The position numbers and the translations under genes were made by a program. Of a stretch of 64,000 nucleotides of DNA, positions 1 through 8,813 are shown in pieces (positions within the stretch are counted from its first letter, which is position 1; each line of letters starts with the position of its first letter). The stretch comes from Spirochaetota bacterium. GTDB lineage: Bacteria; Spirochaetota; GWB1-36-13; JAKPDD01. The DNA lies in assembly GCA_029552945.1 (NCBI GenBank), contig JAKPDD010000041.1, forward strand, positions 1 to 64,000, written 5' to 3'. The notes beneath the pieces were generated by a model, which worked only from the letters and a program-made list of their open reading frames with translations, made no database searches and was not told the DNA's origin.

Positions 1-1625
1 TTATCCCAGTCAAAAGCATTAATTGTCCTCATATCTTCATTTGTAAATAATGAAAGGTCCTTATTTTTATAAAAATCACTGCCTATTAAAGAGTTACCAC
101 ATTTTATATTGTTATCAAGGTCTGGCAATAGTTTAAGGTCAGAGTGTTTAAAAAGATATCCTTGGAATTCTAGCCCCTCATTTTCAAGCAACTTCAAATA
201 CAATGAAAGTTTTGTAACCTCTACAGCCTGCTGGTCAATATCAACACCATAAATATTATTAATTAAAATTCTCTGTTTTTCATTAATTGTAAGTTTATAA
301 CTGTTTTCTGAGACTTGATAAACTTTTTCATCCTTCAATGCTTTTTTTATATTTTTCTCATTTGTATAGTATTCAAGATGATAATTCAATAAATATTGGT
401 ATGCACCGACAAGGAACGAACCAGAGCCACAGGCAGGATCACATATTTTTAAGGTTGATATCTCCTCTGGTGTCTTATTTTTTATTTTCTCACCTACAGT
501 ATTTTCCACAATATAGTTAACAATGTATTGAGGAGTATAGTAAACACCACCTGACTTTCTTACCTCTGGTTTTTCTTCAATAATTGCTGTATGTCCTTCC
601 TTAACATTTCTAAATTTTATTGTTTTTCCAAGAAACTGTTCATAAATATTGCCAAGTATTTCAACAGGTAGAATAGAAAACTCATAAGGACATTCTGGAT
701 AGTAGAGCCCATTAATAATAGAGGTTAATACTTTATCATCTATTTTTAATTTTAAGAGCCATTCATCTTTTTTAAATAGTCCACCATTATATTTTTTATT
801 TGCGTCTATAAATATTTTGTTTAAATTGGAATAGACACCTTGGCTTTTGGTAGCATTTAATAGGGTCTGGTATTCTTCTATATTTTTGTCTTCAGCTATT
901 CTCAAAAATATTATTTTATCGATAATTTTTTGCACAGCAATATTAAGGTTATAAATATCAAGGTCTGGATTCCTTAGTGCAATATTTTTTGCAAGTTCAG
1001 TCCTCCACCCTTCAATAAGTTTTAAAAGTTCTTTGTCAACCTCAGATGTACCTTTTTTATTCTTATTCTCTTCAATATATCTATCAAAACTACCTTTTAA
1101 AATTGCTGATTTTGAGAATGTGTTATATATAAAGTCCCAATTTTTTTCATATTCAAGATATGTGCAATAAAAAATTCTTGCGACACTGGCATCATCATTT
1201 TTATCTGGTTTTATACGGGTATCATAGACAGCAAACTCCTCAAAATCAGTTAAAATAGACAATGGAAGTTTTGCTGTATATCCATACCTCCTAATTTGAT
1301 AGGATGGCTCCATCTCTTTTTTGATATAGACAGATGGTTTTTTTGCCTCAACAAAAAACTTTCTTACCCCACCTATCCTAAATGAATAATCAGGTGCCTT
1401 TTCTCGTCCCTCAATTTTAACTTTATCCTCTCTTACTACCTCTCTGTATTGTTCAGAGTATCCCTGTGTATTTCTTACATCCCAATCAAGTAGTTCAAAA
1501 AACTTGTCAATAAAGTCAACTCTTGTGTTTGCTTCATCGTAGGCATCACTCTTATACTGTTTAATATTTTTATGGAATTGTTCAACAAGTTCTCTTAGTT
1601 TTGCCTTTTTTTCTTCAATATTCAT
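1..1625 (-). CDS. Type IIG / Eco57I-like restriction-methylase, truncated by left edge
   Basis: Open reading frame of 541 codons starting at ATG 1625, with GAGGT upstream at the usual spacing, and running off the left edge. Residues 78-95 contain P-D, then 13 residues, then E-A-K, which fits a PD-(D/E)XK nuclease core. Residues 397-405 read DPACGSGSF, which is motif I (SAM binding) of N6-adenine methylases. YYTPQYIV lies about 35 residues earlier, as usual in this family. The catalytic NPPY motif is not in view and should lie just beyond the edge, after the FDWD seen at the end. Such single-chain enzymes both cut and methylate DNA. No separate specificity or partner gene is visible. What is seen is a fused nuclease plus methylase; recognition sequence and activity cannot be judged. 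Confidence 0.88.
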   Translation of the reverse strand, partial: MNIEEKKAKLRELVEQFHKNIKQYKSDAYDEANTRVDFIDKFFELLDWDVRNTQGYSEQYREVVREDKVKIEGREKAPDYSFRIGGVRKFFVEAKKPSVYIKKEMEPSYQIRRYGYTAKLPLSILTDFEEFAVYDTRIKPDKNDDASVARIFYCTYLEYEKNWDFIYNTFSKSAILKGSFDRYIEENKNKKGTSEVDKELLKLIEGWRTELAKNIALRNPDLDIYNLNIAVQKIIDKIIFLRIAEDKNIEEYQTLLNATKSQGVYSNLNKIFIDANKKYNGGLFKKDEWLLKLKIDDKVLTSIINGLYYPECPYEFSILPVEILGNIYEQFLGKTIKFRNVKEGHTAIIEEKPEVRKSGGVYYTPQYIVNYIVENTVGEKIKNKTPEEISTLKICDPACGSGSFLVGAYQYLLNYHLEYYTNEKNIKKALKDEKVYQVSENSYKLTINEKQRILINNIYGVDIDQQAVEVTKLSLYLKLLENEGLEFQGYLFKHSDLKLLPDLDNNIKCGNSLIGSDFYKNKDLSLFTNEDMRTINAFDWD

Positions 1626-1748
1626 ATTTTACCTCATTATAAATAGATAACTTCTTATATATTAAGTAAAGTTAAATTTATTTTTGTTAAAATTTAAGTT
1701 TTATAGATCTATTTCTGAATTAAAATCTAAGATACAGTTTTATATTTA

Positions 1749-2780
1749 CTACTTTATATTAAGATTACTTATCTCTAGTTCAAACTCATTATTTTCTTTA
1801 CTCCTTATTTTACCAAATATTTTAGTTTTGCCAATAAAAGAGTCATCTTTAAGGTATATACCTTTTACTTTTTTATCTTTGATCTGTAATGTAAGGACTG
1901 AAAAAGTCTTATATTTCTCTACATTTTCTATGTAAACATCCCATAATACATAACAGTTTTCAAATGCGTATGGTGTTTTTATAACATCATCAATATCAAA
2001 GTTTTTATCCAATTTTTCAGGTTTTAGTATAATAAGCCTTGACTCCCATATTTTTACAAGCTTTTTATCCTCAATACTTGCGTTTGAAAAATAAACTTTG
2101 TTTATCAAATATACTGCCTGGTTATATTCATTTTTCCCTACATGTTCAAATATCTGTTTTTTTATAAACTCTATCTCTTCCTGTGATAAAGTATATTTTA
2201 TATTTTCAATTGTTGTAGGGATAAAGTCTTTTATCTTTTTCTTAAGATTATCAATTGTTTCATTTTTTATAAAAAGTAGTAGGGTAGGTGAGATTAAAAT
2301 GATTGTAATTAAAATTTTAAATAAAAAATTTTTACTTTTTTTCTTTTTTTTAGGTTTTTTTTCTTCTTGACTCTTTATTTCTGGTAGTTTTATAAAATCG
2401 TAAGGGTTTAATACCAGTGATGCTATTGGGGCTTTTGTTTTTTTAAACTTTTCTATCATTTTATTTGCAATAGGGTTTTTTGGGTCTATTTCCTTTACCT
2501 TTATCCATTTATTTATAGCAGTTGCAATGTCCTCCTTTTTTAAGAATACGTATGATATAGCATTCATTGTATCAATATCGTAAGGATTTAATGAAAGTGT
2601 TTCACCAAGGTCAAGGAGTGCATCATCAATATTTTCAAGTAATATATTAACAACTCCTTTATAATAGAACCATTTATAATTGTTTAACTCTTCATCAGAA
2701 AGTTTTTTTAAAAGTTTTAGTGCCTCAGGAAAGTTTTTATTTTTAATAAGTTCTAATACTCTTTTTTCTCTTTCATCCAT
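1749..2780 (-). CDS. TPR-repeat membrane protein of unknown function
   Basis: A 343-residue protein. Residues 1-110 are helical TPR-like repeats, with two copies of an NPYD-type turn near 65 and 124. A lysine-rich stretch follows at 140-150, then one membrane helix at about 151-171. The last 170 residues carry no motif I recognise but look like a beta-rich domain. The TPR part should be cytoplasmic and the C-terminal part periplasmic. It starts 3 nt after the aroA stop and is the last gene of the purS-to-aroA operon. No specific function is claimed; similar single-helix TPR proteins often act as scaffolds. Confidence 0.8.
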   Translation of the reverse strand: MDEREKRVLELIKNKNFPEALKLLKKLSDEELNNYKWFYYKGVVNILLENIDDALLDLGETLSLNPYDIDTMNAISYVFLKKEDIATAINKWIKVKEIDPKNPIANKMIEKFKKTKAPIASLVLNPYDFIKLPEIKSQEEKKPKKKKKSKNFLFKILITIILISPTLLLFIKNETIDNLKKKIKDFIPTTIENIKYTLSQEEIEFIKKQIFEHVGKNEYNQAVYLINKVYFSNASIEDKKLVKIWESRLIILKPEKLDKNFDIDDVIKTPYAFENCYVLWDVYIENVEKYKTFSVLTLQIKDKKVKGIYLKDDSFIGKTKIFGKIRSKENNEFELEISNLNIK

Positions 2781-2783
2781 CTT

Positions 2784-4031
2784 TTAATCCTTTAAAAAAA
2801 TTTCCCATACTTCCCAGAACTCTGGGAATGACTTTGAAACAACAGATGGATTCTCTATTTTTATAGGAACTTTTAATTGTGCTATAGCAAAACTCATTGC
2901 CATTCTATGGTCATTATACGTGTTTATTGTTACAGGATAGTATGTTTTATTTTTTGCTGGTTTTATATTGATAAAGTCTTTACCAGTTATTACTGTTGCA
3001 CCTATTTTTGTAAGTTCATTTTGAAGTGCTTCAAGTCTATCAGTCTCTTTTATTCTTAAGTTTTCGACGTTTTTTATTGTTGTTGGAGTGTCAGCAAAGA
3101 GTGCTAATACAGAGAGTGTCTGGACAACATCAGGTATACTGTTCATATCAACCTCAATACCGTCAAATCTTTCTCTACCTAAAAAATATGTCATATTTTC
3201 AGATATTGCGAAACTTCCCCCCATTGCCCTGAGTATATCTATAAAATTGTAATCTCCCTGCATACAGTTTTTACCAATATTTAAACCTATTAATTTATTC
3301 AGTAAAAAGGCTCCCGCAAAAAAATATGAGGCAGAAGATGCATCAGCAGGTACATAAAAAGTCTGTGGCTTAAGGTTTATTTTTTCAATTGTGTAAGTAA
3401 TGTAATCTCTTGTATTTATTCTTATACCAAAATATTCAAGTATTTTTAAACTTGTCTCGATATATGGGATTGATACAGGGTTTTTTGCAATTATTTTTTT
3501 TACACCGATTAGGTGTGAATTAAGGAGTATTGATGAGAGGTATTGGCTTGACTTACTTACATCTATTTCTATCTCTTCAAAAGATAAGTTGTTTGCCTCT
3601 ATCAATAACGGTGGATAACCATCTTTTTCAAGATACTTTATTTTTGCCCCCATTCTATTAAGTGGATCAACAAGATCAGCTATTGGTCTTTCTTTCATTC
3701 TTGGTTCACAGTTTATTATAAACTTTCCTTTTTTAAATGTTGTAAGAAATGTGGTTAAAAATCTTATTGTTGTTCCTGCATTTCCTACAAAAAGTTCTAT
3801 ATTATCATTAAAAGATATCTCTCTTACATTTTTGCCTTTTATTTTAACTGAGTTTTTTTGTGTTTCTATTTCAAAACCAAGTTTTATAAGTGAATCAAGC
3901 ATATAACTTGTATCATCACTTATTAATATGTTTTCAATGTAAGATGTTCCTTCTATAGTTGAGGCTAGTAATAAAACCCTGTTTGTAATGCTTTTAGAGC
4001 CAGGTAAATTCACTTGTTTTATCTTTTTCAA
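2784..4031 (-). CDS. aroA: 3-phosphoshikimate 1-carboxyvinyltransferase (EPSP synthase)
   Basis: Transfers enolpyruvyl from PEP to shikimate 3-phosphate, the sixth step of the shikimate pathway in the cytoplasm. All family landmarks are present in order: LPGSKSITNR at the N terminus, GNAGTTIRFL (usually GNAGTxxR), PRMKERPI, a DASSASYF segment, RIKETDR, and NDHRMAM near residue 380. At 415 residues it is close to the usual ~430. The start lies 38 nt inside the upstream metallo-hydrolase gene, so the two are probably translationally coupled. Together with pheA at 56913-57995 it indicates an intact aromatic amino acid pathway. The other aro genes are not in the window. Confidence 0.96.
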   Translation of the reverse strand: MKKIKQVNLPGSKSITNRVLLLASTIEGTSYIENILISDDTSYMLDSLIKLGFEIETQKNSVKIKGKNVREISFNDNIELFVGNAGTTIRFLTTFLTTFKKGKFIINCEPRMKERPIADLVDPLNRMGAKIKYLEKDGYPPLLIEANNLSFEEIEIDVSKSSQYLSSILLNSHLIGVKKIIAKNPVSIPYIETSLKILEYFGIRINTRDYITYTIEKINLKPQTFYVPADASSASYFFAGAFLLNKLIGLNIGKNCMQGDYNFIDILRAMGGSFAISENMTYFLGRERFDGIEVDMNSIPDVVQTLSVLALFADTPTTIKNVENLRIKETDRLEALQNELTKIGATVITGKDFINIKPAKNKTYYPVTINTYNDHRMAMSFAIAQLKVPIKIENPSVVSKSFPEFWEVWEIFLKD

Positions 4032-4929
4032 GGTCTATCTCCATAATTTCATAAGCATAATATGACTCTTTAAAGTATTTTCTTGCTATTGTTTGTATTT
4101 TTTTTACATCTTTATCTGTTGAGTTTGGGTCATGGTGTGTGAGTATAAGTTTTTTTACATTTGCCTTTCTTGCTACGTCTGCAGCAATTATTGGCGTTGA
4201 ATGTCCAAAGCCCTGAGTTGGATAATATTTGTTTGTATAAACTTCAGGTAAGTATTGACTGTCATGAATTAAAATATCAGCATTAGTGGCAGTATTTATA
4301 AGTCTTACATCACCACCTACAAAACCCTCTATATCTGTTGCAAATACTATTTTTTTGCCATCAAATTCAATGCTATAATAGAAAGAACCATCTTTAGGGT
4401 GTATAAAGTTTTTATGAGCAGTTATAATTATCTCTTTTTTGTCCTTAGTTTCTCTCTTTTTTTCTATATATTCTTCAGATAGCCTGTAATTACTATTTTC
4501 ATCTATAATTACAGTATCTTTTTCTTTTATATTGTTAAAAAACTTTTTACTCAATGTTTCTTCGAAGTTTACAGGGAAAAAAGGCATATACATGTTAGCC
4601 ATTATGTTCTCGTATAATGTTTTTTCAGCAAGTTTTGGCCCAAAAAAGTTTATAACAATATTTGGCATATATATTGGTCCGAAAAAAGGTAAGCCCTGTA
4701 TATGGTCCTGGTGATAGTGGGTAAAAAATAAAAATATATTTATTTGATTATTTTTTATCCTGCTTGTTATATATTTTCCTAATTTTATTATTCCTGTACC
4801 AGCATCAAATATAAGTATATTATTATTTATCTCAATTTCAATACATGTAGTATTTCCACCTATTAAAAAGTCTTTTCCAGGTGCCGGATAGCTACCTCTT
4901 ACTCCCCAGAACCTTACTTTAAAACTCAT
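3994..4929 (-). CDS. Metallo-beta-lactamase-fold hydrolase
   Basis: A 311-residue cytoplasmic protein. It opens with GVRGSYPAPG, has FDAGTG at 41-46, and carries the metal-binding HYHQDH at 71-76, with further candidate ligands in ATDIEGF and LTHHDP downstream. This pattern belongs to the RNase Z / class II phosphodiesterase / PhnP-like part of the superfamily. The substrate cannot be told from the sequence. The start overlaps the fthC stop by 4 nt (ATGA) and has a strong AAGGAG. Its place between folate and shikimate genes suggests a housekeeping role, but this is inference. Confidence 0.85.
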   Translation of the reverse strand: MSFKVRFWGVRGSYPAPGKDFLIGGNTTCIEIEINNNILIFDAGTGIIKLGKYITSRIKNNQINIFLFFTHYHQDHIQGLPFFGPIYMPNIVINFFGPKLAEKTLYENIMANMYMPFFPVNFEETLSKKFFNNIKEKDTVIIDENSNYRLSEEYIEKKRETKDKKEIIITAHKNFIHPKDGSFYYSIEFDGKKIVFATDIEGFVGGDVRLINTATNADILIHDSQYLPEVYTNKYYPTQGFGHSTPIIAADVARKANVKKLILTHHDPNSTDKDVKKIQTIARKYFKESYYAYEIMEIDLEKDKTSEFTWL

Positions 4930-5480
4930 CTTTTTCTCCTTATTATTTTTTTTTCTGTTACTATAATATCAAGTGGTATGTCATAGTACTTTTTTTTTAT
5001 CTCTTTTACTTTTTGCAACTCGTATGCAAAACCTAATTTTAAACCCTTTACTTTTTTTAGAAACCTGTCATAATAGCCTTTCCCAAAACCTATCCTATTA
5101 CAGTTTATATCAAAAATTATTAATGGTATAATTATAATAGTTTTTTCATCAAAAACAAATTCTTTATCAGTAACAGGTTCAATTATATTGAACTTGCCCT
5201 TTTTGAACTCTCTTTTTAAGATAAGGCCAGGTACTATATTATTGTTTCTTATTAATGGTAAACCTATTTTTTTACCTTTAATTCCTGAAATTTTTAATAA
5301 ACTATCTGTTTTTACTTCGTTTAAGAATGAACTATATAGAAATATAGATGAATGGTAATTAAAGAAAGGTTGTTTTATAAGGTTTTTTATAATATCTTCA
5401 CTTTTTTTAATAACAATTTTTATATCAAGGCTCTTTCTTCTGTTTTTTATACTCTGCCTTAAATAGTTGCTATTTGCCAA
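4926..5480 (-). CDS. fthC: 5-formyltetrahydrofolate cyclo-ligase
   Basis: Converts 5-formyl-THF to 5,10-methenyl-THF with ATP. The family signature GFGKGYYDR is at residues 131-139, and KKIGLPLI at 70-77 matches the central conserved strand. Its 184 residues are normal for the family. The best start is TTG at 5480, 11 nt inside folE. The nearest AGGAG is about 13 nt upstream, a long spacing, so initiation probably relies on coupling to folE translation. Being next to GTP cyclohydrolase fits a folate operon. Confidence 0.92.
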   Translation of the reverse strand: MANSNYLRQSIKNRRKSLDIKIVIKKSEDIIKNLIKQPFFNYHSSIFLYSSFLNEVKTDSLLKISGIKGKKIGLPLIRNNNIVPGLILKREFKKGKFNIIEPVTDKEFVFDEKTIIIIPLIIFDINCNRIGFGKGYYDRFLKKVKGLKLGFAYELQKVKEIKKKYYDIPLDIIVTEKKIIRRKR

Positions 5481-6015
5481 TTAATTTTAGAAACTCCTCT
5501 CTTGTTGATATGTTTTTTTTAAATATTCCTCTTAATGAACTTGTAACCATTATAGAGTTTTGTTTTTCAACACCCCTCATCCTTGCACATAGGTGTGATG
5601 CTTCAATGACAACAGCAACACCAAGTGGATTTAAAGTCTTGTTTATAGTATCAGCTATCTGGCTTGTGAGTCTTTCTTGAACCTGGAGCCTTCTTGCAAA
5701 AAAGTCTACTATCCTTGGTATCTTTGATAGTCCTATTATTTTTTTATCTGGTATATATCCTACATGGCACTTACCAAAAAAAGGTAAAAGGTGGTGTTCA
5801 CATAGACTATATAGTTCTATATCTTTTACTATTATCATCTCACTTTCATTTTCATTCTCAAATATAGCATTGTTTATTATTGTATCAAGGTTTTGTCTGT
5901 ATCCTTGAGTAAGAAACATTAATGCGTTTTTAACTCTATAAGGTGTTTTCCTAAGCCCCTCTCTTTCAGGATCCTCGCCAATTTCTTCTAATATTTTTTT
6001 AATGTATTCTTCCAT
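5470..6015 (-). CDS. folE: GTP cyclohydrolase I
   Basis: Converts GTP to 7,8-dihydroneopterin triphosphate, the first step of folate (and possibly queuosine or biopterin) synthesis. Type I enzyme: zinc ligands C72 and H75 in [11 protein letters not shown], and C143 in SHLCARMRG, are intact. The segments VGYIP and GLSKIPR are conserved and the length of 181 is typical. The ATG overlaps the purS stop by one base (TAATG), and GAGG lies within the end of purS. It is cotranscribed with purS and fthC. Confidence 0.97.
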   Translation of the reverse strand: MEEYIKKILEEIGEDPEREGLRKTPYRVKNALMFLTQGYRQNLDTIINNAIFENENESEMIIVKDIELYSLCEHHLLPFFGKCHVGYIPDKKIIGLSKIPRIVDFFARRLQVQERLTSQIADTINKTLNPLGVAVVIEASHLCARMRGVEKQNSIMVTSSLRGIFKKNISTREEFLKLIGK

Positions 6016-6242
6016 TATTTTGTTTCCTCAATTTCATAGGTTTCTATAACAGGATTAAGCAGTAGTTTTTCAGTTATAGTCTTAGCATCTTCAATATTGC
6101 CATCAATCTCTATCTCAAATACTTTACCTACCCTTATATCTTTTATATTATTAAAACCGATTCTTAATCCAGCCTCTTTTATTGTATTTCCTTCAGGGTC
6201 AAGAACATTTGGTTTTAGTTTTAGTATTACTCTGTATTTCAA
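6015..6242 (-). CDS. purS: Phosphoribosylformylglycinamidine synthase subunit PurS
   Basis: Small 75-residue subunit that bridges PurL and PurQ in the three-part FGAM synthase of purine synthesis. The fold signature is visible: [20 protein letters not shown] at the N terminus and a C-terminal [10 protein letters not shown] strand. The start is TTG at 6242, with CAGGAG 6 nt upstream and no competing ATG. It is the first gene of the folate/shikimate operon, below a good promoter at 6287-6315. PurQ and PurL are not adjacent, which is unusual because purS normally sits beside them. Confidence 0.92.
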   Translation of the reverse strand: MKYRVILKLKPNVLDPEGNTIKEAGLRIGFNNIKDIRVGKVFEIEIDGNIEDAKTITEKLLLNPVIETYEIEETK

Positions 6243-6286
6243 TTTTTACTCCTGTAAATAAATTTTATGTTTTAAAATTTATATAA

Positions 6287-6315
6287 ACTATAACTTTTTT
6301 ATTTCTATTTTTCAA
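6287..6315 (-). promoter_or_regulatory. Sigma-70 promoter for the purS operon
   Basis: On the minus strand, TTGAAA (6310-6315) and TATAGT (6287-6292) are separated by exactly 17 bp. Each element matches consensus at five of six positions. The predicted start site is about 40 nt before the purS TTG. The rest of the 6243-6384 gap shows no riboswitch-like fold that I can recognise. Confidence 0.65.
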
Positions 6316-6384
6316 GTTAACTGAATATTTTAAGATTTATTTAAGAAAAATTTTGCATTTTATCAATGATTTTTTATAAAACCT

Positions 6385-6409
6385 GTCCTGAGTTGTTATT
6401 ACCCAGGAC
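6385..6409 (-). terminator. Hairpin terminator after rubrerythrin
   Basis: Nine-pair stem (GTCCTG/CAGGAC extended by a G-U, a G-C and a U-A pair) with a 7-nt loop, starting 14 nt after the rbr stop. On the minus strand the stem is followed by AGGTTTTAT, a modest U-tract. It is the only GC-rich palindrome in this gap and separates the oxidative-stress operon from the purS operon. Confidence 0.7.
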
Positions 6410-6422
6410 TTTTTTAAAAAAA

Positions 6423-7013
6423 TTAATAGTTTTCTACAAATACCTCGAAGTTTTCTTTTGATACTTTACATACAGGACACATATCTGGTGCTTTATCTGA
6501 TTCAACTATGTGCCCACATACCCTACACTTCCATAATGTTTTTGAGTCTTTTTTGAATACCTTATTGTTTTTTACATTATCATATAATTTTCTATATCTT
6601 TTTTCATGTTTTTCTTCAACAAGTGATACTAATTTAAATGTCTGAGCAACCTCTTTAAATCCTTCCTCTTCCGCTATTTTAGCAAACTCAGGATATAGTT
6701 TTGTCCATTCTTCATTTTCTCCCATTGCAGCACTCTCCAGGTTAGTGAGCGTATCACCTAATGCTATAGGGTAATCAGCATCTACATGCTCCATTCTTCT
6801 TGGTTCAACCCCTAGGTCTTTTACAAGGTGGGTGTAGAATAATTTTGCATGTATTTTTTCATTTTCTGCTGTTTCTATGAATATATCAGCTATCTGAGGG
6901 TAACCTTCCTCTCTTGCTTTTTCAGCGTATAATGTATACCTTGTTCTTGCTTGTGATTCACCTGCAAATGCTTTCATAAGATTTTTTGCAGTTTTAGTAC
7001 CTTTTAATCCCAT
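6423..7013 (-). CDS. rbr: Rubrerythrin
   Basis: Peroxidase that reduces H2O2 to water in the cytoplasm of anaerobes, taking electrons from rubredoxin-type donors. The N-terminal ferritin-like four-helix domain carries the di-iron residues (E19-x-Q-A-R, E52-x-x-H55, E133-x-x-H136 region). The C-terminal rubredoxin domain has C163/C166 and C179/C182. Its 196 residues are standard. The ATG has AGGAGG five bases upstream. It is the last gene of the hrb-ftn-dfx-rbr operon. The Hrb protein encoded at the head of the operon is a plausible electron donor. Confidence 0.97.
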   Translation of the reverse strand: MGLKGTKTAKNLMKAFAGESQARTRYTLYAEKAREEGYPQIADIFIETAENEKIHAKLFYTHLVKDLGVEPRRMEHVDADYPIALGDTLTNLESAAMGENEEWTKLYPEFAKIAEEEGFKEVAQTFKLVSLVEEKHEKRYRKLYDNVKNNKVFKKDSKTLWKCRVCGHIVESDKAPDMCPVCKVSKENFEVFVENY

Positions 7014-7040
7014 ACTTACCTCCTATTATCTATTTTATAT

Positions 7041-7063
7041 TTATAATTATATTATAATTATAA
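7041..7063. repeat. Perfect 11-1-11 AT palindrome at dfx/rbr junction
   Basis: Arms TTATAATTATA and TATAATTATAA flank a single central base. The element overlaps the dfx stop codon and lies about 28 nt upstream of the rbr start. It contains TTATAAT and ATTATAA half-sites, but not in the 7-1-7 register of a true Per box. It could be a weak operator, an internal processing site, or chance in AT-rich DNA. Confidence 0.35.
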
Positions 7064-7438
7064 ACTTGATTTCCATAGTCCATGTAGATTACAATACTCT
7101 TTTGCAGTAACATCTTTTGCTTCTATACAGAAGAATGCTTCAGGTTTATCACCTGGTTTAAGGTATTTTGTGTACTCAACCCCATCTGCAACAAGTGTTA
7201 TCCACATTATATAGTGTTTTTCTTCCATTGGATGCTCAACAGACCCTACTTTTACAAGGTAGCCCCCATCTTTCTTTTCAATAACAGGTACATGTTTTTC
7301 TTTTGATGCATCAACAGTATTTTCAGTAAGAAGAACCATAGGTTTATTACAGCATACAAGTGTGCCACCACCATGTGCTCTTACTTCAACTATATTCCCA
7401 CATATTTCACACTTATAAATTTGACCTCTTTGTGTCAT
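7058..7438 (-). CDS. dfx: Desulfoferrodoxin (two-iron superoxide reductase)
   Basis: Reduces superoxide to H2O2 without making oxygen. The N-terminal desulforedoxin domain has center I cysteines C10, C13, C29 and C30. The catalytic center II has H49 (preceded by E47-K48), H69, H75, C116 and H119, all in place. At 126 residues it is the full-length two-center form, not neelaredoxin. It lies 78 nt after ftn and 44 nt before rbr, so the peroxide it makes would be removed by the next gene product. An AGGGGG ribosome site lies 6 nt from the ATG. Confidence 0.97.
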   Translation of the reverse strand: MTQRGQIYKCEICGNIVEVRAHGGGTLVCCNKPMVLLTENTVDASKEKHVPVIEKKDGGYLVKVGSVEHPMEEKHYIMWITLVADGVEYTKYLKPGDKPEAFFCIEAKDVTAKEYCNLHGLWKSSL

Positions 7439-7516
7439 AAAAAACCCCCTCTATATTATTTTATAAAGTAATATAATACTAAATTAATATATTTTTTTAA
7501 CTTTGTTGTTAAAATT

Positions 7517-8008
7517 TTATTTTCTTTCTCCAAGTTTAGAATCAAGCAACATTATAAAATTAGGATTATCTTTTCCCATTTTAAGCATGTTAACTATCTG
7601 ATCCATATTAGCCTCTTCCTCAACCTGCTCTTTTACAAACCAGTTTAAGAACTCAAGTGAAGCCTCATCTTTTTCTTCTCGTGCTATGTTAACAAGTTCA
7701 TATATACTTTTTGTTACGTATTCTTCATGTTCCAGTGCTTTTTCAAATACAGATAATATTGAGTTAAAGCTTATATCTGGCTTTTTTATCTCTTTAAGTT
7801 TAACACTTCCTCGTCTTTCATATACATACTTGAAAAACTTCATAGCATGTTCTCTCTCTTCTTCAGCCTGTTTTAAGAAAAAGTTACCAAATCCAGATAG
7901 GTTGTTATCAAAAAAGTAACATGCCATATTTATGTATAAGTATTCTGAATATAACTCTTTATTTATCTGTTCATTTATTGCATTCTGCATTTTTTTGCTT
8001 ATTTTCAT
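7517..8008 (-). CDS. ftn: Ferritin (non-haem iron storage)
   Basis: A 163-residue FtnA-type ferritin that oxidises Fe(II) and stores it as a mineral core inside a 24-subunit shell. Ferroxidase ligands are visible as E18 (NKELYSEYLY) and E51-x-x-H54 (EEEREH), with further Glu residues in helix 3 and the QVEEE segment of helix 4. It starts 20 nt after hrb with GAGG upstream. In this operon it would keep free iron low during oxidative stress. Confidence 0.95.
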   Translation of the reverse strand: MKISKKMQNAINEQINKELYSEYLYINMACYFFDNNLSGFGNFFLKQAEEEREHAMKFFKYVYERRGSVKLKEIKKPDISFNSILSVFEKALEHEEYVTKSIYELVNIAREEKDEASLEFLNWFVKEQVEEEANMDQIVNMLKMGKDNPNFIMLLDSKLGERK

Positions 8009-8028
8009 TTTTAAACCTCTTTTTTTAT

Positions 8029-8727
8029 TTATTCAACTGGTTCAAACATATCTTTTGTTACACCACATACAGGACATTTCCAGTCAGATGGTATATCTTC
8101 AAAAGCTGTTCCCGGCTTTATACCAGAGTCTGGGTCTCCCTTTGCAGGGTCATAAATATAGCCACACACAGTGCATTTATACTTTTTCATGTTTCCTCCT
8201 ATTGTTTCTTTTTTTATTTTATTTTCAATAAAGGTTGGAGCATTTTTTTCTGTTAATCCACCTTTTACTAGATGGTAGTAAGCATAAGTCATAGGATTCC
8301 CCTTGTTTTCAAAAAGATTAGCATCTCTTAAACTTCCTATAAACACAGTATGAGTTCCAACATTAAGCTCTGTTTCAACATCAACAACAAGGTATGACAA
8401 AGATGATTCCTTTACAATAGGAATATTGTCTTTTGTTGTTATATATTCTGTGTCTTGAAACTTATCTATCTCTTTACCAGACTTAAAACCAAACTTACCG
8501 ATTAATTTCATATTTGCTTCTTCACTAAGGATCGATATTGAGAATGCTTTTCTCTTTTTTATAAGTTCAGTTGTAAGATTATTATTATTAAGACAGATAA
8601 ACAACTTTATAGGGTTGTTTGTTATCTGACCTGTAACATTTGCTATCTGTCCATTTTTTTTCCCTTCAAACTCTGTCGAGACAATATACATACCATAGGT
8701 AAGATTATAAAGCGATTTAAGTTCCAT
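8029..8727 (-). CDS. hrb: High-molecular-weight rubredoxin (flavin reductase-rubredoxin fusion)
   Basis: A 232-residue protein. Residues 1-165 are a flavin reductase-like FMN-binding domain ([18 protein letters not shown] opening, [10 protein letters not shown]). Residues 180-232 are a complete rubredoxin with C185/C188 and C218/C221. The same fusion in Moorella (Hrb) passes electrons from NADH to the flavodiiron protein FprA. Here it could also serve the rubrerythrin and superoxide reductase encoded downstream. It is the first gene of the operon, below the two Per-type boxes, with CGGAGG upstream of ATG 8727. M180 has its own strong ribosome site, so a free 53-residue rubredoxin may also be made. 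Confidence 0.93.
   Translation of the reverse strand: MELKSLYNLTYGMYIVSTEFEGKKNGQIANVTGQITNNPIKLFICLNNNNLTTELIKKRKAFSISILSEEANMKLIGKFGFKSGKEIDKFQDTEYITTKDNIPIVKESSLSYLVVDVETELNVGTHTVFIGSLRDANLFENKGNPMTYAYYHLVKGGLTEKNAPTFIENKIKKETIGGNMKKYKCTVCGYIYDPAKGDPDSGIKPGTAFEDIPSDWKCPVCGVTKDMFEPVE
8195..8200 (-). promoter_or_regulatory. Internal Shine-Dalgarno AGGAGG inside hrb
   Basis: AGGAGG lies 4 nt before an in-frame ATG (8188-8190) that begins exactly at the rubredoxin domain. It is as strong as the site used by rbr. It would allow separate synthesis of a 53-residue rubredoxin from 8029-8190. Confidence 0.6.
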
Positions 8728-8781
8728 TTAAATACCTCCGTTTAAAAAATTTATATACAAAAAATTTTAAAGGCAAATTTT

Positions 8782-8813
8782 TTATAATGATTCTAAAATT
8801 AGAATAATTCTAA
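8782..8813. promoter_or_regulatory. Two tandem PerR-type operator boxes upstream of hrb
   Basis: TTATAATGATTCTAA (8782-8796) and TTAGAATAATTCTAA (8799-8813) each match the relaxed Per box TTAnAATnATTnTAA at every fixed position. They are 2 bp apart, with centres 17 bp apart. The nearer box ends 55 nt upstream of the hrb ATG, and the farther one overlaps the mtnA stop codon. Per boxes are bound by the peroxide-sensing Fur-family repressor PerR, so the whole hrb-ftn-dfx-rbr operon is probably peroxide-induced. No perR gene is in the window. Confidence 0.75.

Noticed and set aside
7041-7063. Palindrome before rbr as a second Per box
   Set aside because: Half-sites are present, but the spacing is wrong for the 7-1-7 Per box; kept only as a repeat.
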